27,406 nt of DNA from assembly GCA_036244855.1 (NCBI GenBank), contig BQKZ01005646.1, positions 23,323-50,728 of the forward strand. The letters are read 5' to 3'. Below are positions 1-12,400 of the stretch, in pieces (the first letter of the stretch is position 1; every line of letters starts with the position of its first letter). The DNA is from Temnopleurus reevesii (taxonomy: Eukaryota; Echinodermata; Echinoidea; Temnopleuroida; Temnopleuridae). Below the pieces are notes generated by a model. It saw only the letters and a program-made list of their open reading frames with translations, was not told the origin of the DNA and made no database searches. A program made the position numbers and the translations under genes.

Positions 1-153
1 CCACTGTAGACAGGTGTAAATCCCTATATAAAGGCGGTTACTTATCCAAGTTTTACTCTAATACAATATTTAGATAATGCATAATATTACATTATTCAAA
101 TATAGCAAATAGATTGAAGATTAATATTTTGTTCCTTTTCTCTTTCTTTGCAG

Positions 154-480
154 GACTATCACTCACAAAAGCAGGCCCACCGAGGTTAAACACAGAGCTC
201 TCCACACTCATCATTTCACAGAACATTACACTCCAACTCAGATGCAAAGGAGCTTTTAAACTAGACTGGATTCATCCTTATGATATCGAAAGAACTAGAA
301 TATCAATTGAACAGGATCAATGTTCAACGTGTAGTCCCATCAATAAACATTCAAGTGTGCTTACCATTACAAGTGCAGATATTAGTGACACTGGAAAATA
401 TCAGTGCTTATATAAGAGATATGATAGAAGGATTAACAACGAGACATCAACAAAAGTCTATGTATATATTAATTCACCAG
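154..480 (+). CDS. Exon Ig1A: first VEGFR Ig1-type domain
   Basis: A 327-nt phase 1-1 exon encodes one complete Ig domain. The acceptor is a pyrimidine tract ending tttgcag (151-153) and the donor is cag|gtaagt. The first Ig cysteine is in LQLRCKG, followed by LDWIHP, matching LDWLWP of human VEGFR2 Ig1. The second is in the canonical DTGKYQC. An extra CSTC pair lies between them and recurs as CPTC in the two other Ig1 exons, where vertebrate VEGFR Ig1 also has extra cysteines. N-glycosylation sequons are NIT and NET. The tail ETSTKVYVYI is closest to that of Ig1C (ETSTEVYAYI). Third codon positions are rich in A/T, unlike the GC-richer Ig1B and Ig1C. The open frame extends left to 114 only through the polypyrimidine tract, and that start is TTG, so 154 is taken as the exon start. 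Confidence 0.85.
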
Positions 481-3400
481 GTAAGTGGAAGTAAGGATTT
501 CTAATCTTTTTGCTTTGAGTAAAAAAAACAGTGCTAAAAATTAAATTAAAAAAATGTGATTTCAATATCATTTGCATGTATAAAAAGTATTTAAAAAGAT
601 CATTTTCAAAATGATAATCATATGTGTTTATATAGAAAAATACATTTTGCATATTTGTAAATAATGGGATCAACTAAGAAAATAAAGTTATTTTTCAGGA
701 AATGAAAATGTTTAGCTCTTTATCTTTTGATTTTTAAACATGTTATGTGATACCCAGCAAACAAACTTGAAGCTTAATTTAAATTTGATTATCAGAGTAT
801 GACAGAGGAGAATTTGGGAATGGAAATAAAATTAAAGAGAGACTTACATAAAAAAATCATTGTAATATTAGCTTTGGATTTGAATAAATTGAATTGAAAC
901 AAATAGTTACATTTTATAATACATCTTCAGTAGATATGAAAATATTGTATGCAAACATGTCTTAAAACATTAAAAACCAAATTAGGGGCTGCTTTTTATT
1001 TTAGATTGGAGCCACCGCTGAATAACTTGTGGTTTTTTCACTCATTCAAACTTCAACTTTTTATCATGCAGACAAGCTAATGCATATCCTATGCCGTGAT
1101 GACCATTATATGACTAACAAAATCAATATTTATGTCAACTGATCTTGTCATTTTCTAGAATCTTCTTACCCAACCAACTCCTGCCCTTCTTTGAACAACC
1201 AGAACACTTATTCGTGCCTCCAGAATGGACACAAAAGAATATTTACACAGGGCAACCGTTTATCATGCCCTGTCGGACAACAAGCCCAAATCTCAATGTG
1301 ACAATAGTGCATCGTGACACCGACCGGGAGCTGACGGATCCTCGTCATCACCGATACGACTCGAGGAAGGGGTTTCACATCTCAGCCAATCATCATGAGT
1401 TAGACGGCCATGTTTGTTGCGTGGCAAGCGACCAAGGACGTAAGGACAGATCTTGCTTCAATCTGAACTTTCAAGGTAGGTTTCTTGTTGCTATGAGAAA
1501 CGTTGGGCTGTTGCTAAGTTAAGGGTGGGTTTATGAATGACTGTTTTACATTTTTTTCTTGACTTTAAGAATATTTTTGTAAAGCACTTGGTAGGTTGAT
1601 TTTAACCATTCGTAATCTTCTATAAATCTTGTTGAAAAAGAAATACAAAACACTTGAAAACAAGTTTGATATGATTGACTTGAAGAACCAAAAATGCTAT
1701 AGCTTTAACTTTTTAGTTGTCATTTATTTATTTTGGTTCCATAACGGAAAATGGAAAACTGATTCATGCTAAATGATATATCAAGGGTATTTTGAATACA
1801 AATTGTGAGGTGATCTAATATCAGCTTTCCATTCTGAATGATGAAAGAGGAAAATGACCAGAATCGATGAGAAATATATCCTCCCGAGGGAAGTCCACTT
1901 TCAACACAAGTGATTCAATTGGACACATCTTCCTATGATACCTCTGACACATGCAATCAGTTTCTTGTATCTTCCGCTAGTGAGAAATGAAAGTATTCCT
2001 CAAATGTGTGACCATTCATTGTATATGTGGAAATCAATTTGCTATGTTTCCGTGCTGAGTGGAATCAGATCTGATTGACATGAGGCTACTCCTTATAATT
2101 CAGGGCTTGCACCTGAATGTAATACTTGGGTTTGTCCTGTCAAAAGGGGCCTTCTCCAAACCTGATAAGGTCTGATAAAGGTTATATGGTTGCCATCCAT
2201 TGACTTACCCTCTAAAATTAGCACAACCTATCTTATTATTTTCCTTTTCAACTTATTACCCCTTTTGAAATATTTAATTCACATTGCGAAAGTCAAAAGA
2301 AACCCATAAATGTGCATATTGTTACCCTTTTTTGGGACCCTAAATCATTATTTTCCAATAGACAGCAATAGCCACCTGGTTCTGGGGAATATTTTAAGTT
2401 TTGCAGATTTTTAAGGTTCTTGTGAGTTAAATGCCTTTTTTTTCTGAGAGTCAAGATGTTAACTTGTCATACAGATGTAAGTCTGCATGTTCAAAAGAAC
2501 TGAAAAATAAAATGATTTGAATTGAATTGAATTGAATAATATTGAGATTATTGAGAAATTATTTGAATCTGAGGGCATCAAAACATTACAAACCATTGCA
2601 CCATTATAATTTCATCTACGAAAAGATTTCTAGACAATTGATGTTTTTTTGTTTTTGGTCCTCACACGTTCATGTATACATTAGATACTTTGTAAATGTC
2701 AACATTTTGCAGTACATGTTGAAAAGTGTTGCTTCAATCAAATCCTTTTCAGTAGCTTTAGGGTAGCAGGACTTTCGGAAATTTATCTGAAATCAGTTTG
2801 AGAAATTGTTTCCTCCATGTACAACTCAAACTGACATTCCTTAAGAGCACGACCATGAACTATCATCTAATCTTACACTCTTCTTATCTTGTCAAAGACG
2901 CTCTTTTCCTCAAGATGCCCGCATCCTATCTTGCCTTCATTTATGCTTGAAAGACATTCAGCGGGAGTATGAGGGTTGTGAGTCACGTCAAGATTGTGTC
3001 AAAGTCTATATCCTTAGACTCGGGTAGCTAGAATGTCTCTATAGATGGGTGAAGATATTGGTTAAGCCTCTTTGAGGAGATGCCTCTTTGCTATGACCGG
3101 TTGTAAAGCCGAACTAATATGCAGCCTAAGGGACTGTACTATCTCGTTGCAGAAATTTGCTTTGTCATAATGCAACACAATCATAGGTTTTGTAAATTTT
3201 CCAGTTATAAATGTACAGGTCATCTACTACAGAACATTAAACACGATATGAACTATTTCCGAAAAGTTAAGTGGGACACAGACAATAGAACCTTATGCCG
3301 TGTATTCAACTGTGCAGACACAGGACCATTGAATTTGCGTTCGACTTAGTATTTTCAAAGTAATTTATATGGTTTTATTAGTATTTGTACCAGTTTTGTG

Positions 3401-6400
3401 AAAAACAAAGGTTATGTCATGACCAGTAAATCTTATAACCTTTGAAATCTATGTGACGTGAACTATTATCATTTTTATGGTAACATAATATGATTGTCAA
3501 AAGCTTGTAAATGACATCAACATTTCTAGTATTAGATTTATCAATAAGAAAGGCTTATTAGTCGATTTTACCATAAAAGTGATGGATAATAAGGAGTAAA
3601 TGTAGGAAACTATAATTTCTAACTTACCTTTGATTTCTTTATATTATTGGGGGTAATTTTTCAAGCATACTTATCTACCAACAATATGAATTTTTTTTTT
3701 ACTGTATTGGTCAATGACGTTCGAATTAATAAATTTCCAAATTTCCAATTATGCGACCATAATATTGACCAAAATGGGAAGCTTTGAATATTTAAAACAT
3801 CTTCTTCACGTTGTTGTATTGGCTTCAAACATAATGTAGACAATATGTCAATTCCTGGGAATAATTTCCCTGGCATCACATCACAATTTGCTATGCATTT
3901 TAGCAGGATTCCTATACAAAAGATGTTTTCTTTAGCAACTCGTTCACACAGAACTGTACAGTAAAGAATTACAAATGTTTCCTGAATGTCTAAAACTACT
4001 GATCAAATATAAAGAGTAAAATTATTCCCTGAATTCATTTCATCAACTTTATAGAAGGAACGAGATGGTATAATGCAAAATTAAAAAAAAAGAACATTAG
4101 CTTATCACGTTTTACAATGCCTGATAGATAGAGTTTTAGACCGACATGCCTTCACAAATCTCGAAAATATTATTGTCACTGTCATGAACTAGGAAGAATA
4201 TCTTTGGTCTGTGACATGTTGCAGTTCTATGCAGCATTCCATTAGCCAATATACTGTACCGAGCAGTGTAAAACGTGTCTGATACATTTGATTTAGCCTA
4301 CATGTCGAATGCTTCAAGTTCAAAGGAAGTAGAGTATTTTACGGACAGGGTTTTTTGGCCAACTAAGGGTCATATTCTGATGGTACGCAGGCAGGATCTC
4401 ACCAATTAGCTGCATTAAGACAGCACACATCATGCTACGACTGGCCAGTATGGTTTCCAACTTTGTGCATTCTAAACTGACGTCTGTATGCACGTACATG
4501 CAGAGCTGATTGCATCTAGTTCCTTGCACTGCAAAGTAGGCCTAAACTAAATGTGAACAATAAATTATTACTGTAACGCTCTTGTCTATATACAAAATCT
4601 GACAAAATTGTTCAGTCCTACATTATTCTAGACAATCGGATCTATATTTTTCAGAATTTTTTTTCCTTGAAATATTTGGTTGCATTTGAATTTAAAGCAA
4701 TTTGTCTGAACAAGGATAATGATTACTTGGTCTGAATGATCTAATCCATTAATACTTTATAATTCCATTGACTAGGAACCATGTCTGTAACAGCTGATAT
4801 AAATGTGTCTCCAGTGTAGTAGACATTTTTCTTAATTGAGATTCAGAATACAGACTAGATAAGTTTAAATTTGGACTAAACTTGTCATCAGAACCAATTC
4901 TTTGCCAGCTTTTATATCAAAAGAGAAATGGAGTTACATTATGGTAGTTCTGTATGATCATGATCATTTTTGGGTGTATTTGTATACCCAATTCTCATCC
5001 AGTTTTGTGGAGTTTAGAGAACTCGCACCTAAAGCATTTCCATTCATGTCCACCCCTGTGCTAATGGAGAAACTTCAAATTTTTGTCAATTAATTGTCAA
5101 TTCTTATTGTGCTGAAGTAAAATATTTATAGGGCAAGAGTAAAGTAATATTGTTATGGCAGTCATGTAAATTAAGAAGTAGACTCTAAAAAACCACATGT
5201 GATGTACCAATGAATTTTATTTATTGCATATTTTGTTGCCAGGTTGTAGTTCCCAAGCAATATATAGTAATAAGATTGCTTTAAAAAAGAAGCTATGTCT
5301 CTTTAAAAATACATGAACCCCTATATGTAACCCCTCTTCTCAAAGGTTTTCGTTCCACTTTGCTATCTACCAGAAGAAGTGGTGAGATTTTAGACAGATT
5401 AAAAAAAAAATCCTTATTTGAAATTCTATTTCAAGTTGCTCCTCAACCGATAACACCAATAACACCGCTTTGCCAACAGCAACTCTTTAAAGACTTGATC
5501 TGGGCTAAAAAACTCTTGCTATGATTCAAAGCAGAAAAATCAGACGAACAGATCAAAAAAAGATTGAAGTAAATCCGAAAAGAAATAAGAAAGTTATGAA
5601 TATTTCAATGATATGACTGAACAATGGTAATCCATAAATTACTGTACGCAGTAGGACGTAACACGTGACTTTTGGTCACGTGCTTATGACGTGGATCATA
5701 CACTTCCTGTCCGTAAGCTTATTATAACTTATTGTTTTTCAAAATCTGTTTTAATCCTTCACACTTATTTTTTTAAATATTCAAAACGTTGATTCACAAA
5801 ATGTATCTGTACCCATGTATATTTTGACAAAAAAACCTTTTTTTGCGTTACGCGGTTGAAAAATGAGAAATGAGAAAAATGAGAAAAATGAGAAAAATGA
5901 GAATAATAAACTGCTTGCAGAAAAGTGCATGATATATGTCATAATCACGTGACCCAACGTTACCAATTTGACTGGTTACAACTATTGGGTTATATAATTG
6001 AAATAATCATAACTTTCTTATTTGCTGTGTGATTTCCTTCAAACTTTTTTTTAATCTGTTCGTCTGATTTTTTCCTGCTTTCAATCAACACAAGAATTTC
6101 CTGGCCCAGACCAAGTCTTTAACTAATTATAAGAGGGATCTATTTGACAGGTAGTGGTACTTCTGATACAACCCTGAGTTGATGAAGATACTTTTAGAAG
6201 ATACCAAAACTACCTACAGGTTTTAACCACTATGCCAATGGAGAAGCATTACATTTGCATACATTTTAAATGTACATATAGTCCCATCTTCAAACTTTAT
6301 ACCCCTTTATCACAGAAGATACTTTCAGAACATATTCATTTCAAAATGATGTCCTAACCTCTAGCATTATCCCTGTGTTAATGAAGATACTTTCAGAAGA

Positions 6401-9400
6401 TACGCATTACAAAAGTAGTCCTACCTAAAGGCATTTACCCCTGTCTAATGGAGATACGTTCAGAGGACAGAAATTTCATATCCAGACCCTACCCCAGATT
6501 TCACCTCTGTCGATGAAGACTCTTTAAGAACCTACCCATTTCAAATAGTAATAGATGCAAGTTTTATGCATTCTATTTATACAAAAGTTATTCTTAACAA
6601 CAGAAAAAATTACCAAAGGCTAAAAAGTCACAAACTGGATTCCAAGAAATGTAGTTCAATAATTACAAAATGGTTAAAGGGATCCAATGTAGATACATTA
6701 GTGGGCAAGAAATGAGCATAAACTTGAATCCATAAGTAAACTGGCCTATTCAGTCATGTTACAAGTTTTTTCCTGTGTCAATGGAGATAATTTCAGAAGA
6801 TACCCATTTCAAATAATAATAATAATAATACACAACATTTATAGAGCGCTTATTAAGAAGTGTTTCTAAGCGCTCTATGCATTATTACCCGGCTATAGCA
6901 TGGCTACCATTCGGCGCTCACTGCACTAAAGGAATTTCTTCCTACCGGTACCCATTTACCTCACCTGCAGTCCAATCTCAATGCTTTACCCCTGTGTCAA
7001 TGATGATACTTTCAGAACATATCCATTTCAAAATACATTCCTACCAAAGATGTTACTCCCGTGTTAATGTGAAATTCTTTTAGGAGTCTTAAATCCGGTG
7101 TATAAAATTATGGATGATAAACATTTATAAACATTTGACAGTCACAGTCACTGCTGATATTCAGATATCTTTGTCAGTTTTAGCTAAACCTTGACATAAT
7201 CTATATTGAATATTGTATTTGCTTGTTATTATCTGCATAGAGTTCTGTATTTGCTACATAGAATTCTGTATCTGCTATGCATAGTTCTGTATTTCCTGCA
7301 TAGGATTGCAAGTGTCCCTTCTCCTCTTCAACACTCTACGTATATATAGCCAATCAGGCAGAGTAGTGTAATTTGTATGCAGTGAAGACAGCTCTTGTTG
7401 GTAGCCATCATGAAGGGGTTTGTTGAGAGCACAGAGCGATGAGTGTAGGATGAATCACAGGATGTCAATATCACAAGGGACTCCAAAACATACGCTCTTA
7501 AGTGAGAAAAGAAGGTTCAAGATGGAGGGAGACTGCTACAGAGAGGGGTTTCAGGGAGCAGAAACAGAAAGAGAATATAGATTATCACCGGTGGAAGAAA
7601 AGATAAGAAAGGGCGTGGCAAGGAAAGGGACAGAGAGAAAGAAAGAACAGTGGGAGATTTTGATTGAGATAGGAACAAGGAAAAAGACATTGGAATATGT
7701 GCTAAACTGCAATTTTCAATAATTGTTCACTTGGTTTATACCATTTCACCCTTTTCTGGTAATTGAACTGTATTGATAAAAGTAGACAATACTAAAAAAA
7801 AAAAGAAAGAAGATTCACTAAATCATGTAAATTGCTTTAATACTCAGCCATATTGCTGCTAATGTGCTAGGCTGTTTTATGCAATATCTCTCTGTCATGA
7901 ATGGGTGTGGCATGAGACAGGTGGTAATACTTCATTAGGATGATAGCAAGCATCCACATACACTCACTCAACTCTGGCCTAGCTGCCAAGTATATCAAGC
8001 CAAGTCCCTGTCGCCTCACAGTAATATTTTATCTGATTTGGTGTATTACGCAGAAAAGGAGTAAAAAGGCGTCAACAAAATCATTAACTTAGACAGATTG
8101 TTTTGTTATAGCTGTTTTGGGAGTGTCTGTCATTACAATATATACTACATCCATGTAGTTTGTATGAAACATGGATATATCAGCTATATACATGGTATGA
8201 AGTGCATGGTAAAGCTTCTCATTTATCCTGTTATTTGCATAGAAATCCCAAATTCATGAACGCCATAGCCCATACTCTCATAGCGAGTGTTTTTCAATTA
8301 GACCTTCTGTGTTGATTAACCTGGAGAATAAATGAAAATGGGTTAGTCTGGGACGAAGTTGAACCTTTTCTATAGAATAAAGTGTTTGGCCTACATACAA
8401 ATTCCAACATGTTGTTTTGTATCTTGTAAAACTGCAAAAGAATGTACAAGAATTATGTGAATGATTAGTAAGAGCACAGAATGCCTAACTAATAATATAG
8501 TGATATATGAGCGGAAACATGGCACTTTTGCTTTATTGAATCAGCCTTTGATATCATTCCAAGAATTTGCGCCCATCTGACAAACTATGAAAATGAAGTG
8601 ACTCAAGATATGAGATGTTTTCCAAATATTTACAACTGAACTGCCAAATTCTTACCTTTTCTGTTCAAATGATGTCAAATTATAGATTAGCATGCTTGCA
8701 ATGATGCGCTGAAATTTGAATACATGTACCAGAAGTGGAAGTTTAATGAATGACTGTTATGATTAGAAATGATACCTCATTATCAATTGAATCTAAGTTG
8801 ATTTGAATATAGGCATATAGTTTATTGTTGAATCCTCCACATTGAGATGGCAGTGCTGATGTATTGAGGCACACCAATATGACAACAATAGGTATATACT
8901 AATGAGTGATATTTTTATAACTTAGGATTAAGTCTTGCATTCTTTATTTTCTGATAATTATTTTGGTTGGCATAAAATGTTAGATAAGTAGAGCCCAAAG
9001 AAAGACAGAGAGAAGTTTGAGAGTTATATTTTCAATGTCTTCATGTAAGTTAATTGTTGTAAGACAACCAAAAATGCTTACTACCATCATGCAAGCAATC
9101 AAATACACATCAGCATTCCCTTTACCAACTTAACAGCTGATAGGCTCCCTGGCATTGGAGATGCTCTTTTACTCTTTCATATTGTTTTCCAAACTATCAT
9201 TGTTATCACACAAACATTAATTTCCTGTGAACCCTATGTTGCACCCCTACCACCGGTCCTCCTTGTCACCCATCGGCTCCCAATGCACCCCTATCCTTAC
9301 CCCATGGTAACCCTTTGGCTCCCTATGATCAACCCAGACAGACACAGGTGGGTCTCCTATGTCAAATGATTCACACTCTATGATATAAGAATATATGTAA

Positions 9401-12400
9401 TCTATCCTGTTTCCTGCCTTCTTTCTTGCGTCTCCTTTCTTTCATTGTCTTTACGATACCATGACAAAGTGTCATTGTGTCATAGAGAGCCAGATACTTT
9501 AATTCATTCCATCTTCGGTTCGGTTGTTCCCTAGATGTTGACTTGGAAAGACACCTGTCCAAAGGGCCGCCGCATTGATAGGACTTAGACCCCAGTCACA
9601 TCTATTTGTCGAAAATGGATTTCGCTGAAATAGTTTTCCAAACCAGTTCCGAGGGCCAGTTAGTGAGCTTGTACATATCCACGCTCACGTAGTGGACTTA
9701 AAGTTCGGTTTACATGAAGTGATTTTGTTGCTATGACGACGGATTCACAGGAGTCAAATGCTTCATGTGCAATTACCCAACATTTGCAATTGAATTGCAC
9801 AGTTAGCCTGGCCTGCGCCCAGCAGATTTCTCTGCACGCTCTATGTACATGTAGTACTTCCGGGTGAAAGCCAATTAAAACCAGTTCATGACTCTGCGAG
9901 CAGTCACATTATCCTCTGTCTCTGTCATGCATCATGTCAGTTTGAAATAGTATTGTTTTTAATTTCGCTAATTTCGTTTTGATTCCATAAATTGTTGAAG
10001 ATTTTGTGATAGTTTATAAATTGAGTTCAGATATGTGTTTATAATGTATCCCATTGTTCAATCAATTGCGGAATTGGTTATATTATCATTGAGGACTCAA
10101 TTCAGTAGCATCAATGACATGATGATTTCAAATAAAAGATTTATTTATTTATCTTATTCTAAGATGGGATCCAAACAGTTGCAGCTCATAAGCAGTCTTT
10201 TTTTAGGGCTGCTCCCAAGTAAATTTTCGGAGACAAATTTGCAAAAATTTTGGTCCATAAGTGAAAAGCATTCCAATGAGGTTAATTTCTGACCAAAGGA
10301 TGTTTTAACCATGGCTGGAATTCAAACTGCAATCAAAAGCACCCTTTCTAAGCATGTCAGTTCAAACCAGTACACTTCCTCTGACTAATTTACCCCAAAG
10401 ATGTCAATTTACTTCCCTGCTTCCCCCTCTCACTATGTCTCCAGATTCAAAATCTTAATATTTTGTCGCATCCTTCTCTTTCAATTTTCGTCTCGTGTCC
10501 CTCTCCATCCCGTGTCTCTCTCATCATTCCAACATGAGACTTCCTCGATTCTTGAGCGGCGTTTCCTTCAATTTGAACATTTAATCCAGAATGTTGGAAC
10601 ATAAATGTCAGCGAATGATTCTAATTGCCTGAGGCACTGATGTGATATGACTAGCACTATCATATCCTATTAAAGGATGGTAGGTGGTGCCATTGACACT
10701 AATGTATTACATTTGTTGATCGGGCATTTGCTTCCTCATGGGTGGATGGATGGAAGTATTGTCATCATTTGAATCTAAAAAGAGGAATTTTTATTTTCCT
10801 GAGAAAAATGCCCCTCCCTGGTCAAAGCACTGTCGAACATGTGTCTTACACTTTTAAAGAAATGGAGAATTTTAGAGCTACTGTATTGAAGCATATTATT
10901 AGGCCATTATGGAAATTTTGTTTCCATTAGAAATGTTCCCCAGTTTTGTTACTATATAAACAAGGTTACACTGTTAAGAAAATGACTAAATTTAGTCATA
11001 ACTGACATCTATGTGTATGAATTAGAATGCATAATTCTTACCAAATGTATTAAGATAAATGAATATTGTGTTGTTGTGAACGCTTTGTGATTAATATTGA
11101 GATGCTGTGATTCTAAATGTAATAATGTAACGTTTTATATGCTGGACTATGTACCTTACATCAATATTATCATAGTCGCCATTTGGCAAAACTGAATGCT
11201 ATTGGCAAGCTTCTGGAAAATAAATCTTCTTCCATCTTGCAAGGGAGTGCTTTCTCTCACATTGTGTACTATTGAAAAGCTAGTAAATACATCTTTCTCT
11301 TGAAAACAAACAAAAGTTGCATAATGTGTGTTCTTTTGAAAAAAAAATTGAAAAAAGCAATACACAATTTTCTCAAAGTACTCAGTACTTGACGGGTTAA
11401 TAGACCTTTTTTCTCTTTCATTTCTCTTCAGAGCAAGCACCAGTGCTAGAGCCCCATGTATCCATCAGCACCAACGAGGTTCTAGAAGGTTGGGAAGGGT
11501 TCACCGTAACCTGTGAGGTCTTGGCTCCTGTTGAAAGTCTGCTAGAAAACCTGACTTGGGACTACCCTGCTGAGACGGTAAGGGGACATGAATGTCAATA
11601 TCTGGGACTATGATTATGAAAACGCCAGCCTAGTCCTCCCTGTGGACACTCTGATTTTGTCATTACTAGGGTGCTTTTATTTTCTCCTTTGGAACAAATA
11701 CTTTTAGCTTATGTATGCAATTTATTACCATGATTATATGTAGGCCTTCATTATTCCCTTTGAAAAGATGCAGAAATGAAGTATTTATTAATATTTTCAT
11801 TTTTTGTAATGTTGCATATATGAGCCTTTGAATATTCACATCATTACTAAGGTGATTTTTTAATGAAATGGTTTTTAATATATTTAAATATTACCTTTTC
11901 TGTTTGTAATTTGCATATATGATTAGAAGTTCTTTCACTTTCTGCTTTTTCATTTGCATATTTTTGTTATTACATTTTAAGACATTAGGCCACACACCAT
12001 TAATCCATGAGTATGTAAGAATGGACATGTCTTTTTTTAGGATTGGATCAAATATTATTTCAGTCATACTACTAGCATTGCTTCTTACCGTGTTTACTAA
12101 AATTTTACTATGAAACCACAGGAAAGACTAAAAAGTCTTATATTATTTGCCTGTACATGAATTAATAATGTAAAGCAATGGTGAAAATGATACATTGACC
12201 CCAAAACCTACTTTAATAATGATAATAATAATAATGTATGCAATTTATATAGCACACGTATCCACTCTCATTGCTGAGTGCTCAAGGCGCTTTACATTAT
12301 TATTACTCTGGCTTTAGCCCGGCAGCCACCAGCACACTTGGCATTTCAAGGAATAAATATTCCTGCCAGGTACCCATTCACCTCACCTGGGTTGAGTGCA

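Larger units (their letters stand above)
7086..11431 (+). other. Intron sequence, second part of the ~10-kb intron
   Basis: No gene is supported. The open frame at 7420-7722 begins at TTG and is purine-rich low-complexity sequence. A TATA-like GTATATATAGCC at about 7338 has no downstream gene. A slightly GC-richer patch at about 9560-9910 and a C-rich imperfect repeat at 9236-9340 are unidentified. Pyrimidine-rich sequence at 10400-10560 gives a chance open frame. Confidence 0.5.

Noticed and set aside
114..153. Apparent signal peptide (K-I-N-I-L-F-L-F-S-F-F) ahead of Ig1A
   Set aside because: The first codon is TTG and the hydrophobic run is a translation of the polypyrimidine tract and AG acceptor. 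Phase-1 entry at 154 matches the other Ig1 exons.
1145..1202. 5' extension of the Ig2A exon using tttctag at 1158
   Set aside because: It would enter in phase 2 while Ig1A exits in phase 1. The acceptor at 1202 keeps frame and matches the Ig2B start.
7420..7722. 100-residue open frame downstream of a TATA-like site
   Set aside because: It begins at TTG, is charged low-complexity purine-rich sequence and has no homologous motif or splice context.
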